This document shows, piece after piece, positions 55,861 to 62,373 of a stretch of 62,373 nt of DNA (its first letter is position 1; every line of letters begins with the position of its first letter). Both the position numbers and the translations under genes were made by a program. This DNA is from an uncultured Acetatifactor sp. (GTDB lineage Bacteria; Bacillota; Clostridia; Lachnospirales; Lachnospiraceae). The stretch is from assembly GCA_947625255.1 (NCBI GenBank), contig CANQNT010000017.1:1-62373 (forward strand), written 5' to 3'. Below the pieces are notes generated by a model that ran no database searches, was not told where the DNA came from, and saw nothing but the letters and a program-made list of their open reading frames with translations.

Positions 55861-56321
55861 AAATGATCTTCCTCCTTGCATTTTTGGAGCAAGGCTTCAC
55901 AGCCCTCCAAGATGTCAGTATAAGTCGTCTCAAAATCACCGGTGTACCATGGATCCGCGATATCGCGCGGATCGGCGGAAAAGTCCAGAAGCCTGTATAT
56001 TTTATGCTCAGGATCCCCGCCGCAGATGCGAAGCATATTGCGAATGTTCCAGGTGTCCATGCCAATGAGATAGTCATATTCGGAGTAATCGCCCCGGGTC
56101 ATCTGACGGGCGTACTTTCCGGCAGTGGAGATGCCCACGGAACGAAGCTTGTTGCGCGTGCCATAATGGACCGGGTTGCCGATTTCCTCCGAACTCGTGG
56201 CGGCGGAGGAAATGTAGAAACGGGTGGAGAGGCGGGCCTTGGCGACCATGTCTTTTAATAAAAATTCTGCCATAGGGGAACGACAGATGTTGCCGTGGCA
56301 GATGAAAAGTATTTTTGTCAT
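55857..56321 (-). CDS. low-molecular-weight protein tyrosine phosphatase
   Basis: 154 residues. Phosphate loop CHGNICRSPMAE at 9-20 (Cys nucleophile, Arg) and the general-acid DPWYTGDF at about 122. It dephosphorylates tyrosine on proteins in the cytosol. First gene of a three-gene coupled operon, an uncommon partnership with an oxidoreductase and a HAD phosphatase. Confidence 0.94.
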   Translation of the reverse strand: MTKILFICHGNICRSPMAEFLLKDMVAKARLSTRFYISSAATSSEEIGNPVHYGTRNKLRSVGISTAGKYARQMTRGDYSEYDYLIGMDTWNIRNMLRICGGDPEHKIYRLLDFSADPRDIADPWYTGDFETTYTDILEGCEALLQKCKEEDHL

Positions 56322-56526
56322 CTATTTTTAACTCCTTGCAAAAGTTGGCATCTTGTAATTTTTCCCTTATTTTAGGGCTTTTCAAGGCTTTCAGGATTTT
56401 TCCGGTTTATCCGTTTTCAAAACATAACAAGGCACAGCCTAGCTTATCCCGGCATATCCAGGCTCAAAAAAGTAGTAAACTGGTAGTAAAATGGTAGTAA
56501 AAAGTACTTTTTTACCACCGTCATTT
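56322..56526. other. junction between chromosome and integrated element
   Basis: No gene and no tRNA seen. Contains the 11-bp repeats at 56472-56504 and a T-rich palindrome (GGTAGTAAAAAGTACT / TTTTTTACC) that may also end the integrase transcript. Confidence 0.55.
56472..56504. repeat. three 11-bp tandem repeats, Tn916 DR2-like integrase arm sites
   Basis: GTAGTAAACTG (56472-56482), GTAGTAAAATG (56483-56493), GTAGTAAAAAG (56494-56504). The TAGTAAA core matches my memory of the DR2 site bound by the N-terminal domain of Tn916 integrase. Position next to the integrase 3' end fits the end of such an element. Confidence 0.7.
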
Positions 56527-57519
56527 TCAGGCATTGCTTACCTTCTTCATTTCCCGGCTCGCGTCTTCATAGTTGATATGCGTATAAGTATTCAGAGTCA
56601 CGTTGATATCCGAGTGCCCCATGATGTACTGCAGCGTTTTGGGATTCATGCCGCCATTGGCCATATTGGTACAAAATGTATGCCTGCACACATGAGGCGT
56701 CACATCCGGCATCCGGATCTTATGTGTTTTGTTGTACTTCTCCCGGATATGCTGCATATACTTTTCCCAATGCAGGGCGACCATCGGTCTTCCGTTTTTG
56801 TCCAGACACAAGAAGCCATGATACTGCTTCCCCCTGATATCGCTGACAACCGGCTCCACTTTTACTTTTTTACGATTTTCAAGAAGGTGCCTGAAGCATT
56901 CAGCTACTTCCTTCGTCAGGGGAATATATCTCACGCCGCTGGGAGTTTTGGTGTCCACTACAATATATCTCATGTCCCGGGTTCTATGCAGCTGGCGCTC
57001 AACCTTTAGCCTGCCCTCCCTGAAATCAATATCATCCTTGGTCAGTCCGCAAAACTTAGGAATACGCAGCCCTGTGTGAAACAGGATATAAATGGTGTCA
57101 TAGTACCTGGGAAAATGCCTGTCATTCCTCACAAAGTCCAGATATTGTTTTTCCTGCTTTTTAGTGATCGCCTCTCTCGTCACACTGTCATTTACGACGA
57201 CGGTGCCCAGATAGAATTCAAATGGATTTTTCCGTATCAGTTCATCATCCACCGCCATTTGAAAAGCAGGCCTCAGCACGCCCCTGATCGAATGAATGGT
57301 GCTGTAGCCCTTTCCTTTCGCCTGCAGCTGGATCAGCCAGCCCTTCGCATCTGAGAGCCGTACATCCTTGATCCGCCGCCTGCCAAAATCCTCTTTTGCA
57401 AGAAGGTTCAGGACCGTTTTGTACCCTGCCTGGGTGGAATGACGCATCCCCTTTCTTTGAGAAGTATATTTTTCAACCAAATCGTACACCGTTATATCGC
57501 CGTTCTGAGAAGAAATCAT
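56527..57519 (-). CDS. Tn916-type tyrosine recombinase, N-terminally truncated
   Basis: 330 residues remain open from ATG 57519. The core-binding domain (about 10-115) and catalytic domain are whole: Arg152 (HTGLR), Lys191 (TKTPSG), His276-x-x-Arg279 (HVCRH), His302 (MGHSDI) and Tyr312 (LNTYTH). Compared with Tn916 integrase of about 405 residues, the first 74 are cut off by a stop (see 57520-57741). Those residues bind the DR2 arms, so the protein is probably unable to carry out normal excision. The RISEF-like segment reads RIPKF. Confidence 0.85.
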   Translation of the reverse strand: MISSQNGDITVYDLVEKYTSQRKGMRHSTQAGYKTVLNLLAKEDFGRRRIKDVRLSDAKGWLIQLQAKGKGYSTIHSIRGVLRPAFQMAVDDELIRKNPFEFYLGTVVVNDSVTREAITKKQEKQYLDFVRNDRHFPRYYDTIYILFHTGLRIPKFCGLTKDDIDFREGRLKVERQLHRTRDMRYIVVDTKTPSGVRYIPLTKEVAECFRHLLENRKKVKVEPVVSDIRGKQYHGFLCLDKNGRPMVALHWEKYMQHIREKYNKTHKIRMPDVTPHVCRHTFCTNMANGGMNPKTLQYIMGHSDINVTLNTYTHINYEDASREMKKVSNA

Positions 57520-57741
57520 ATCTTCCAGGTCTTTTTGTATCTGCTTCTCCTTTTCTCTCAGGGACAGGCAGTTCTGCTTGTTCCTCGGAAGTCTGTCCGT
57601 TTTTTCTAATTTCCAGCTGTAGGCAAAATGCGTCCTTCCGTAAACATCCTTATATTTATATGCATATCTTCCATCCGATCGCTGGCTCTCTCCATTTCAT
57701 AATATACGGTTTTTATGATCCCGCCTTTTCTCACTCGTGAT
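57520..57741 (-). pseudogene. disabled 5' end of the integrase gene
   Basis: In frame with the integrase, the stretch reads EKRRDHKNRIL, then a TGA at 57699-57697, then NGESQRSDGRYAYKYKDV and on to the ATG at 57519. This matches the Tn916 integrase N-terminus as I remember it. AAGGAG stands six bases before 57741, but the codon there is ATC, not ATG. So both the start and a later codon are mutated. Confidence 0.8.
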
Positions 57742-57760
57742 TTTCTGCTCCTTTCCAATG

Positions 57761-57807
57761 AAAAAGAGCCCCGACACGATATCTATATCATATCATGACC
57801 GGGGCTC
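57761..57807 (-). terminator. intrinsic terminator after the transposase gene
   Basis: GAGCCCCG (57766-57773) pairs with CGGGGCTC (57800-57807), followed in minus-strand reading by TTTTTC. Confidence 0.78.
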
Positions 57808-57842
57808 AAATTCCATTCATTTTTTATGTTTTATGCTATCTT

Positions 57843-57863
57843 CTAGGGCAATCGCAAAGTCCC
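57843..57863. repeat. candidate end of the ISAs1-type element
   Basis: AGGGCAATCGCAAAGT resembles ISAs1-family terminal sequences as I remember them. No inverted partner is seen on the far side, so the limits of the element stay open. Confidence 0.3.
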
Positions 57864-57874
57864 AGCATAAAAAA

Positions 57875-59062
57875 TCATTCGCTATGAGCCAGATTTCCAA
57901 AGAGCAGCCGCTCTATTCTCCTGACATCATGTTCATTCGACATCAGAAACCTTTTCATCGGCTTCTCCGATAATTCTGCATCTTTCTTTTTCATCATCAT
58001 GCAAAATCTTCGGAGAATGGAACCGTTCGTTACGGCGTCATTTCGCCTTGCCGTCTTTCTGTCTTCCCCTAACTGTATGTCCAGCAGCCAGTGCTGCATC
58101 TCTATGTTCCAATGCACCGTTTTTATCTTGTACATCGTTTCCACCGTCATGTCCTCCACATCCGTTATTATAATGCTGCAGCTTCTCGTCTTTGTCCACT
58201 CCCCTTCTTTTTGCATCTCCGTTGTCTTGTCCATGATCCCGACTCTCGCTACCGTCCCATAAAACGACTCCGTCCCCAGTCTCTCATATATAAAACTTGT
58301 GTCCGGCAGCATACGCATCTCTACTTTCTCTATCCTTCCATGCTCCTTATGCACCCCCTCTGCCATTTCCAGTTCCCCCCATTTACCCCCGGCGGCCTGC
58401 TGGCGCCTTATTTCCTCTGTTATCGTATCCAGCAGCCTTTTCTGGTTCTCTTATACCGGCACCACATAATTCCCCCCGCCTGAACGGATGGCGTTGATCA
58501 CCGTCTGGTTACACCCTATGGCATCTATTGTCACGATCGTGTCCGCCAGGTTGAACTGCTTTAAACACTCTGGCAGACCTGTTATCTCATTCTCTTTCTC
58601 CCCTACCCGCCTGATTTCCACTCCTATTGATTCCCCTTCATACATCGCGTTCAGGTGGTAGACCGGCTTTTCCCCCTTCGACTTCTCACTGGCACCCCTT
58701 GCCGCCTTGCCGTCTATGTGCAGAACCTTGTAACCCCCGTACCTCTCGCAGGCCCCCGGAAAGTTCTCCCGCAGCCATCCCCCAAGGTTCTCTGCAAGCC
58801 TTTCAAACGACGTGAACCGCAGCACCCTTGAAAAGGTGTCGTGGGACGGCATCTCCTCCATCCCCAGCAGCCCCCTGAAATAATCGCGGTTCAGCTCCGC
58901 ATAATACGCGATCTCCGTTGCCTCACTGTGGCCCGCCAGCACCGCATAAATGCTGATCAGCAGCAGGTGCGCAAATTTGTAACATACCCCCCCCCGGCTG
59001 TGGCGCGGGTCCGGTATCCTTTCCAATATCATGAGCATTTCTTCTGCGTCATCGTATCTCAT
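57875..59062 (-). pseudogene. ISAs1-family transposase with one nonsense codon
   Basis: Would be about 395 residues. The N-terminal half (59062-58451; PDPRHSRGGVCYKFAHLLL, IDGKAARGASEK, TIVTIDAIGCN) has the ISAs1/H-repeat layout with DDE Asp residues. It stops at TAA (58453-58451), then continues in the same frame with ENQKRLLDTITEEI to 57875, where the catalytic C-terminal part begins EHGRIEKVEMR. A single Lys-to-stop change explains the break. Its ATG overlaps the end of the 59049-59633 gene by 14 bases. Confidence 0.85.
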
Positions 59063-59633
59063 CTTCCTTTAACCCTATCCTTTCCAACAATTCTCTCTGA
59101 CTTTTCGTCAATTCGCTTTCAAACCTGCGTTTCCCCATGGTGACGCTGCAGGTATATTTTAGGGGTTCCAATTCCTTCAGGTCATACTCACAGATTTTGC
59201 TAATTGCCGTGACCTGGTTTGGGATTCCCACCCGGAACTTTTCAACCATCTCGGGCACGGAATAGATCGTCGTCCCCGGCTCGTCATTCAGGTATGAATT
59301 ATTGGACAGGTATACGATCATGCTCCGGTATAAGTTTCTGCGTTCTTTCATCGGTTCTTTTCGCCTGCTGACATACTCGTCCTCAAATTTCAGCAGGAAA
59401 TTCGTGAAGCCGCATTCCCGGACCACCACATGCCCCGTATCAACAAACGCTTTGGAAAGCTTGTGAAACCCGCTTTCATCGATCCTTCCCGCCAGTCCCC
59501 TGATCACCTGGACGGGATATTTTTTATTCGGGATACGCTTTGAAGTTGCGTAATAGGCATAGTAAGTGTCATTTACTCTTTTTATGATTGTTCCTTTTGG
59601 TCTGAACTTTTTCACATAGTCAGGATATTTCAT
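59049..59633 (-). CDS. uncharacterised partner protein of the ISAs1-type element
   Basis: 194 residues, basic, no membrane segment. The N-terminal part (KGTIIKRVNDTYYAYYATSK, RIPNKKYPVQVIRGLAGRID) resembles the N-terminal region of some IS4/IS1634-type transposases, which are thought to bind DNA. It overlaps the transposase start by 14 bases, so the two were one transcription and translation unit. Standard ISAs1 elements carry one gene, so this is odd. Function unknown. Confidence 0.6.
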   Translation of the reverse strand: MKYPDYVKKFRPKGTIIKRVNDTYYAYYATSKRIPNKKYPVQVIRGLAGRIDESGFHKLSKAFVDTGHVVVRECGFTNFLLKFEDEYVSRRKEPMKERRNLYRSMIVYLSNNSYLNDEPGTTIYSVPEMVEKFRVGIPNQVTAISKICEYDLKELEPLKYTCSVTMGKRRFESELTKSQRELLERIGLKEDEIR

Positions 59634-59678
59634 ACAATAGTATTATCATAATATACGATACTTTTAAAATAAAAATTT

Positions 59679-59717
59679 TACAGGCATTAAAAAAATCCCC
59701 ATTTTTCAATGCCTGTA
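59679..59717. repeat. 10-bp inverted repeat at the IS/retron boundary
   Basis: TACAGGCATT (59679-59688) and AATGCCTGTA (59708-59717), 19-nt A/T-rich loop. A terminator or an element end are both possible. Confidence 0.5.
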
Positions 59718-59750
59718 GCTTGTTTTATGACTTTGATTTAAAATAAACTC

Positions 59751-59779
59751 TTGTACGATATGCTCAGATTTCGTATAAT
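59751..59779 (+). promoter_or_regulatory. promoter of the retron operon
   Basis: TTGTAC at 59751-59756, 17-bp spacer, TATAAT at 59774-59779. Confidence 0.82.
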
Positions 59780-59841
59780 ATATTTATGTAAAAATTTGTG
59801 GAAATTGGATATGAATAAATCTTATACGAGGAGAATTTGCT

Positions 59842-60711
59842 TTGAATAATTTAAACATATATAAAATGATATATAATGATGTTTTCTGCAAAACATTTAG
59901 TCGATCCTTTTTTATATTTCTATGTGGCGGTGCAGATAAACAGCATATTAGAAATAAAATAAGAATCCAGCTTGAAACTAATGGACTTCAAGTTTTATAT
60001 CCAGAAGATTTATTTATGGATATGCTCAACAGAGATAAAAAGGCTGATTTATTAGAATATGAGAATCTACTAGCAAGCAATTCTGATGTAGTCTGTATTA
60101 TTTGTGAAAGCATGGGATCTGCAGTAGAATTAGGAGCCTTTATTCAAAACGAAAAACTTGAACGTAAACTGATAGTCTGTGTTAATCAAAAATATGCCAG
60201 AGCTAAAAGTTTTATTATGATGGGACCTGTTAAACATCTGAAGAAAAAAGATAGATCTTCTATTCTGCTTTATAAAGAAAATAATCCCGAATTGTTAGGA
60301 GACGAACTAATTGAAAAATTCAATAATCGCCGACGTTTGTTACAAAAAGGACATAAAAGCCTGTCCTTCAATAATTTATCTGCCTATATTGCGTTTATAC
60401 CAATAATAGTATATTTTTATAAAACCATAAAAAGAAAAGAACTTCATAAAACACTGAAGGAATTACTTAAAGACAAGAATTCGTTACCGTCAAACTATAA
60501 TCAATTATTCAATGCCTCCATAAAATATTTGATAAAATCGGGCGGACTTGTCACAAAATTTGATGGTTTTGAAAAAGATGACACACTATCTCTTTCTCAA
60601 AAAGGATATACAGAAACTTCAAATCAATTAAAGTTATCTTGGGCATCAAATAAAACCATATTGCAAGACAAAATAAGATGTGTTATACTCAAAGAGCAAT
60701 TGAATAATTAG
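59842..60711 (+). CDS. retron effector: nucleoside deoxyribosyltransferase-like domain with C-terminal DNA-binding-like region
   Basis: 289 residues. TTG start at 59842, supported by GAGGAG eight bases upstream. N-terminal domain (about 20-160) has FLCGGAD, LYPEDLF, a CESMGSAVELGAF block with the Glu expected at the active site (Glu97) and an ARAKSFIMMGP segment, as in NDT-like and related N-glycosidase effectors. The C-terminal 120 residues are helical and winged-helix-like. In the known Ec86-type (II-A) retrons such an effector is encoded upstream of msr-msd and held inactive by the RT-msDNA complex; on phage attack it would degrade nucleotides. Gene order here is the same. Confidence 0.82.
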   Translation: MNNLNIYKMIYNDVFCKTFSRSFFIFLCGGADKQHIRNKIRIQLETNGLQVLYPEDLFMDMLNRDKKADLLEYENLLASNSDVVCIICESMGSAVELGAFIQNEKLERKLIVCVNQKYARAKSFIMMGPVKHLKKKDRSSILLYKENNPELLGDELIEKFNNRRRLLQKGHKSLSFNNLSAYIAFIPIIVYFYKTIKRKELHKTLKELLKDKNSLPSNYNQLFNASIKYLIKSGGLVTKFDGFEKDDTLSLSQKGYTETSNQLKLSWASNKTILQDKIRCVILKEQLNN

Positions 60712-60869
60712 TCGCTCTTTTCAGTTTATACATACTTAGTATGTTCGGAAGATGATTCTATCTTCTTTGGTGGTTTGCTACACACGATTCCTTAATTTTA
60801 GCCGTCTATCCCACATAAGTGGAATAGCCGTCTAAACTTAATGAAAAACTTATGGTGAAAGGAGCGACT
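60710..60869 (+). ncRNA. retron msr-msd RNA
   Basis: Bounded by a1 AGTCGCTCTTTT (60710-60721) and a2 AAAGGAGCGACT (60858-60869), complementary at 11 of 12 positions, the hallmark of a retron. Inside: msr hairpins ACATAC-TTA-GTATGT (60730-60744) and GAAGAT-GATTCT-ATCTTC (60748-60765), then a long msd stem (60790-60839) with TTTAG/CTAAA outside and CTAT.CCAC/GTGG.ATAG at the tip. a1 overlaps the effector stop codon. The exact branch guanosine and the reverse-transcribed end cannot be fixed by eye. Confidence 0.85.
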
Positions 60870-60873
60870 TTTT

Positions 60874-62088
60874 ATGTCTCAAAACATACCTACATTACTG
60901 ATAAATTCTTTAAACTTACCTCAATTTGAAACAATAGATGAATTATCAGAACTTACAAGATTAAGTTCAAGACTGCTTTACTGCCTTTCAATGAGAACTG
61001 ATCGTTATTATAAAAAAATTCAAATCAGCAAACGGGATGGCGGATTGCGTGAAATTTCAATTCCTTCATATACCTTACATATTGTACAACGATGGATTTT
61101 AGCAGAGATACTGAATAAAATATTACCAACTAACCGTGCAATGGCTTTTAGAAAAGGAAAAGATTATGGACATAAGAAAAATGCCTTTTATCATGCGGAT
61201 ACATTATATGGTTTAGCATTGGATTTAAAAGACTTTTTTCCAAGCATAACTTCCAACAAAATTTATACTATGTTTTCCAGTTTAGGCTACAATAACTTTG
61301 CTGCTACAATATTGACAAATTTATGTACTCTGGATGGTAAATTACCACAGGGAAGTGCTTGTTCGCCAGCTTTATCAAATATTATTTGTATCACTCTTGA
61401 TAAACGTCTCATGGGTTTATGTAAAAAAAATGGAATTAGATATTCTCGCTATGCTGATGATATGTATTTTTCTTGTGATGACAAAACATTGTTGTTAAAG
61501 AATTTCCCGCTGATAACAAAAATTATCAAAGATGAAGATTTTATTATCAATGAAAAGAAAACCCACTTCCATACACCTTCTAATAAAAAGCAAATTACGG
61601 GTATAACAGTTTCGCCTACAAACATAGAAGATTATGTTGAATTGAAAGCTCCCAAAAAACTTAAACAAAAAATACGAGCAGAGATTTTCACCTGTCTTAT
61701 TTCAGGACAATACGAAAATAAGGAACATATATTAGGAGAAATCGCTTATGTAAACTTCGTTGAAAAGGAAAATAGAAATACATATTTAGAACGAGTAAAA
61801 GGCTATATCAATAAACAGCTCATCAAAATACAGATATTTCCAGAACTAGTAACTGCTTATAACGACAATAAATTCTTTAACGATTTAAATTCTGCCCAGT
61901 CAATAGATATAAATATTAATACGGAAGAAGAGTTTGAATTTTATGAATACCTTTTTCTAGAAAGGAAAGCTTTTCTTGAAAAAAAACAGATAAAGGATAT
62001 TTGTAAATATTCCAATTGGCCTGACATAATTATAAATCTTTCAATAAATGTAACTGATAATTCAACAAATTATAAATGTCCGTTTTAA
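60874..62088 (+). CDS. retron reverse transcriptase
   Basis: 404 residues. Motifs in order: DLKDFFPS (117-124), the retron region X NAxxH as NAFYH (103-107), LPQGSACSP (157-164), catalytic YADD (193-196) and region Y as ITG (241-243, usually VTG). An extra roughly 80-residue acidic tail follows compared with the 320-residue Ec86 enzyme. It copies the msd into msDNA and binds the effector. The ribosome site AAAGGAG lies inside the a2 arm, 9 bases before the ATG. Confidence 0.93.
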   Translation: MSQNIPTLLINSLNLPQFETIDELSELTRLSSRLLYCLSMRTDRYYKKIQISKRDGGLREISIPSYTLHIVQRWILAEILNKILPTNRAMAFRKGKDYGHKKNAFYHADTLYGLALDLKDFFPSITSNKIYTMFSSLGYNNFAATILTNLCTLDGKLPQGSACSPALSNIICITLDKRLMGLCKKNGIRYSRYADDMYFSCDDKTLLLKNFPLITKIIKDEDFIINEKKTHFHTPSNKKQITGITVSPTNIEDYVELKAPKKLKQKIRAEIFTCLISGQYENKEHILGEIAYVNFVEKENRNTYLERVKGYINKQLIKIQIFPELVTAYNDNKFFNDLNSAQSIDININTEEEFEFYEYLFLERKAFLEKKQIKDICKYSNWPDIIINLSINVTDNSTNYKCPF

Positions 62089-62373
62089 GGGGCGATCTCC
62101 TATGTTAATTGTCAGGGCTGTGGTACTAAAAGATCTTCCGGCTTTTATCTGAAGTTTTATTCAGACTTTTCGCCCTACTCAGACTATTCTGCTGGATATT
62201 CTCATACGGTTCTGGAATAATCATCAAACCATTCTTCTTCGGCAGGATATGCTCTAAGCTCGTTAATTTTCTGCTCCAGCTTGTCCATTCGTCACATGTC
62301 GAGTAGACAGTCTCGACACTCCTTTCTCAATTTTATTTTGTGAAAGGCTTGCCTACTGCCCCTCACGGAACCG
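62089..62373. other. right-edge region, mostly non-coding
   Basis: No large gene. Contains a possible 28-residue frame (62202-62288, minus) and the hairpin TGTCGAG/CTCGACA at 62297-62318. Confidence 0.5.
62202..62288 (-). CDS. possible 28-residue peptide, doubtful
   Basis: Reads MDKLEQKINELRAYPAEE and on to WFDDYSRTV. The charged helical character and a clean stop are suggestive, but the nearest AGGAG is about 30 bases upstream with a hairpin (62297-62318) in between. It could be a fragment of a mobile-element gene beyond the window. Confidence 0.3.
   Translation of the reverse strand: MDKLEQKINELRAYPAEEEWFDDYSRTV

Noticed and set aside
56472..56504. CRISPR array
   Set aside because: Three contiguous 11-bp repeats with no spacers; they fit integrase arm sites.
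56322..56526. tRNA gene as integration site
   Set aside because: No cloverleaf could be drawn; Tn916-type elements do not need a tRNA target.
60874..62088. Group II intron or diversity-generating retroelement reverse transcriptase
   Set aside because: No maturase domain, intron RNA domains V/VI or template/variable repeat pair seen; NAxxH, ITG and the a1/a2 ends point to a retron.

Overview
The window looks like a chromosomal segment of an anaerobic Firmicute of the Lachnospiraceae/Clostridia type. The grounds are sigma-A promoters of TTGACA/TATAAT form, strong AGGAGG ribosome sites, ATPase-less carbohydrate ABC importers, a ptb-buk butyrate module, a Ktr potassium system and Tn916-type integration remains. 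Genus cannot be fixed from the sequence alone. Most of the window has mixed, moderately high GC. The right end (about 59.6-62.1 kb) is strikingly AT-rich and foreign in character.

Layout. 0-9 kb: a TPR/leucine-rich-repeat membrane protein, a GntR regulator with its membrane partner, a MATE exporter behind an attenuator-like hairpin, the RNA-binding protein Tex, and two small membrane proteins. 9-12.9 kb: prfB, with its programmed +1 frameshift, and secA. 13-39.4 kb: one very large minus-strand pectin/rhamnogalacturonan utilisation locus. It runs AraC regulator, GH95, a giant solute-binding protein, two permeases, an NHL/TPR protein, a YIP1 protein, a DUF5696 protein, two more permeases, a second solute-binding lipoprotein, GH28, GH43, GH28, GH105, GH28. 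A second unit (SGNH esterase and pectin methylesterase) lies just upstream. 39.6-46.1 kb: a MATE exporter and a pair of zinc-ribbon ABC exporters with a DUF1854 protein. 46.4-49.4 kb: a TIM-barrel sugar isomerase/epimerase, uxaC, and a decayed PPK2 fragment. 49.5-53.7 kb: KtrA/KtrB and the Buk/Ptb butyrate module. 54-56.3 kb: a translationally coupled HAD / oxidoreductase / LMW-PTP operon. 56.4-62.4 kb: a mobile island with a broken Tn916-type integrase, a broken ISAs1-type element with an overlapping partner gene, and a complete-looking retron.

How it fits together. None of the pectin enzymes shows a signal peptide, so large oligosaccharides are probably imported by two ABC systems that borrow an ATPase from elsewhere. 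Inside the cell they would be deacetylated, demethylated and cut by the GH28/GH43/GH95/GH105 enzymes, and the galacturonate would enter metabolism through UxaC. A two-part direct repeat (ATCTTGCTTTT, 21-bp period) sits 29-30 bp upstream of a -10 box in front of three units: the AraC-led operon, the esterase operon and the MATE/ABC-exporter operon. I read it as the operator of an AraC-type activator.

The most notable defence locus is the retron at 59.75-62.09 kb. It has a nucleoside-deoxyribosyltransferase-like effector, an msr-msd RNA bounded by 12-nt a1/a2 complementary ends, and a reverse transcriptase with NAxxH, YADD and ITG motifs. The least understood multi-gene module is the NHL/YIP1/DUF5696 set embedded between the two transporters.
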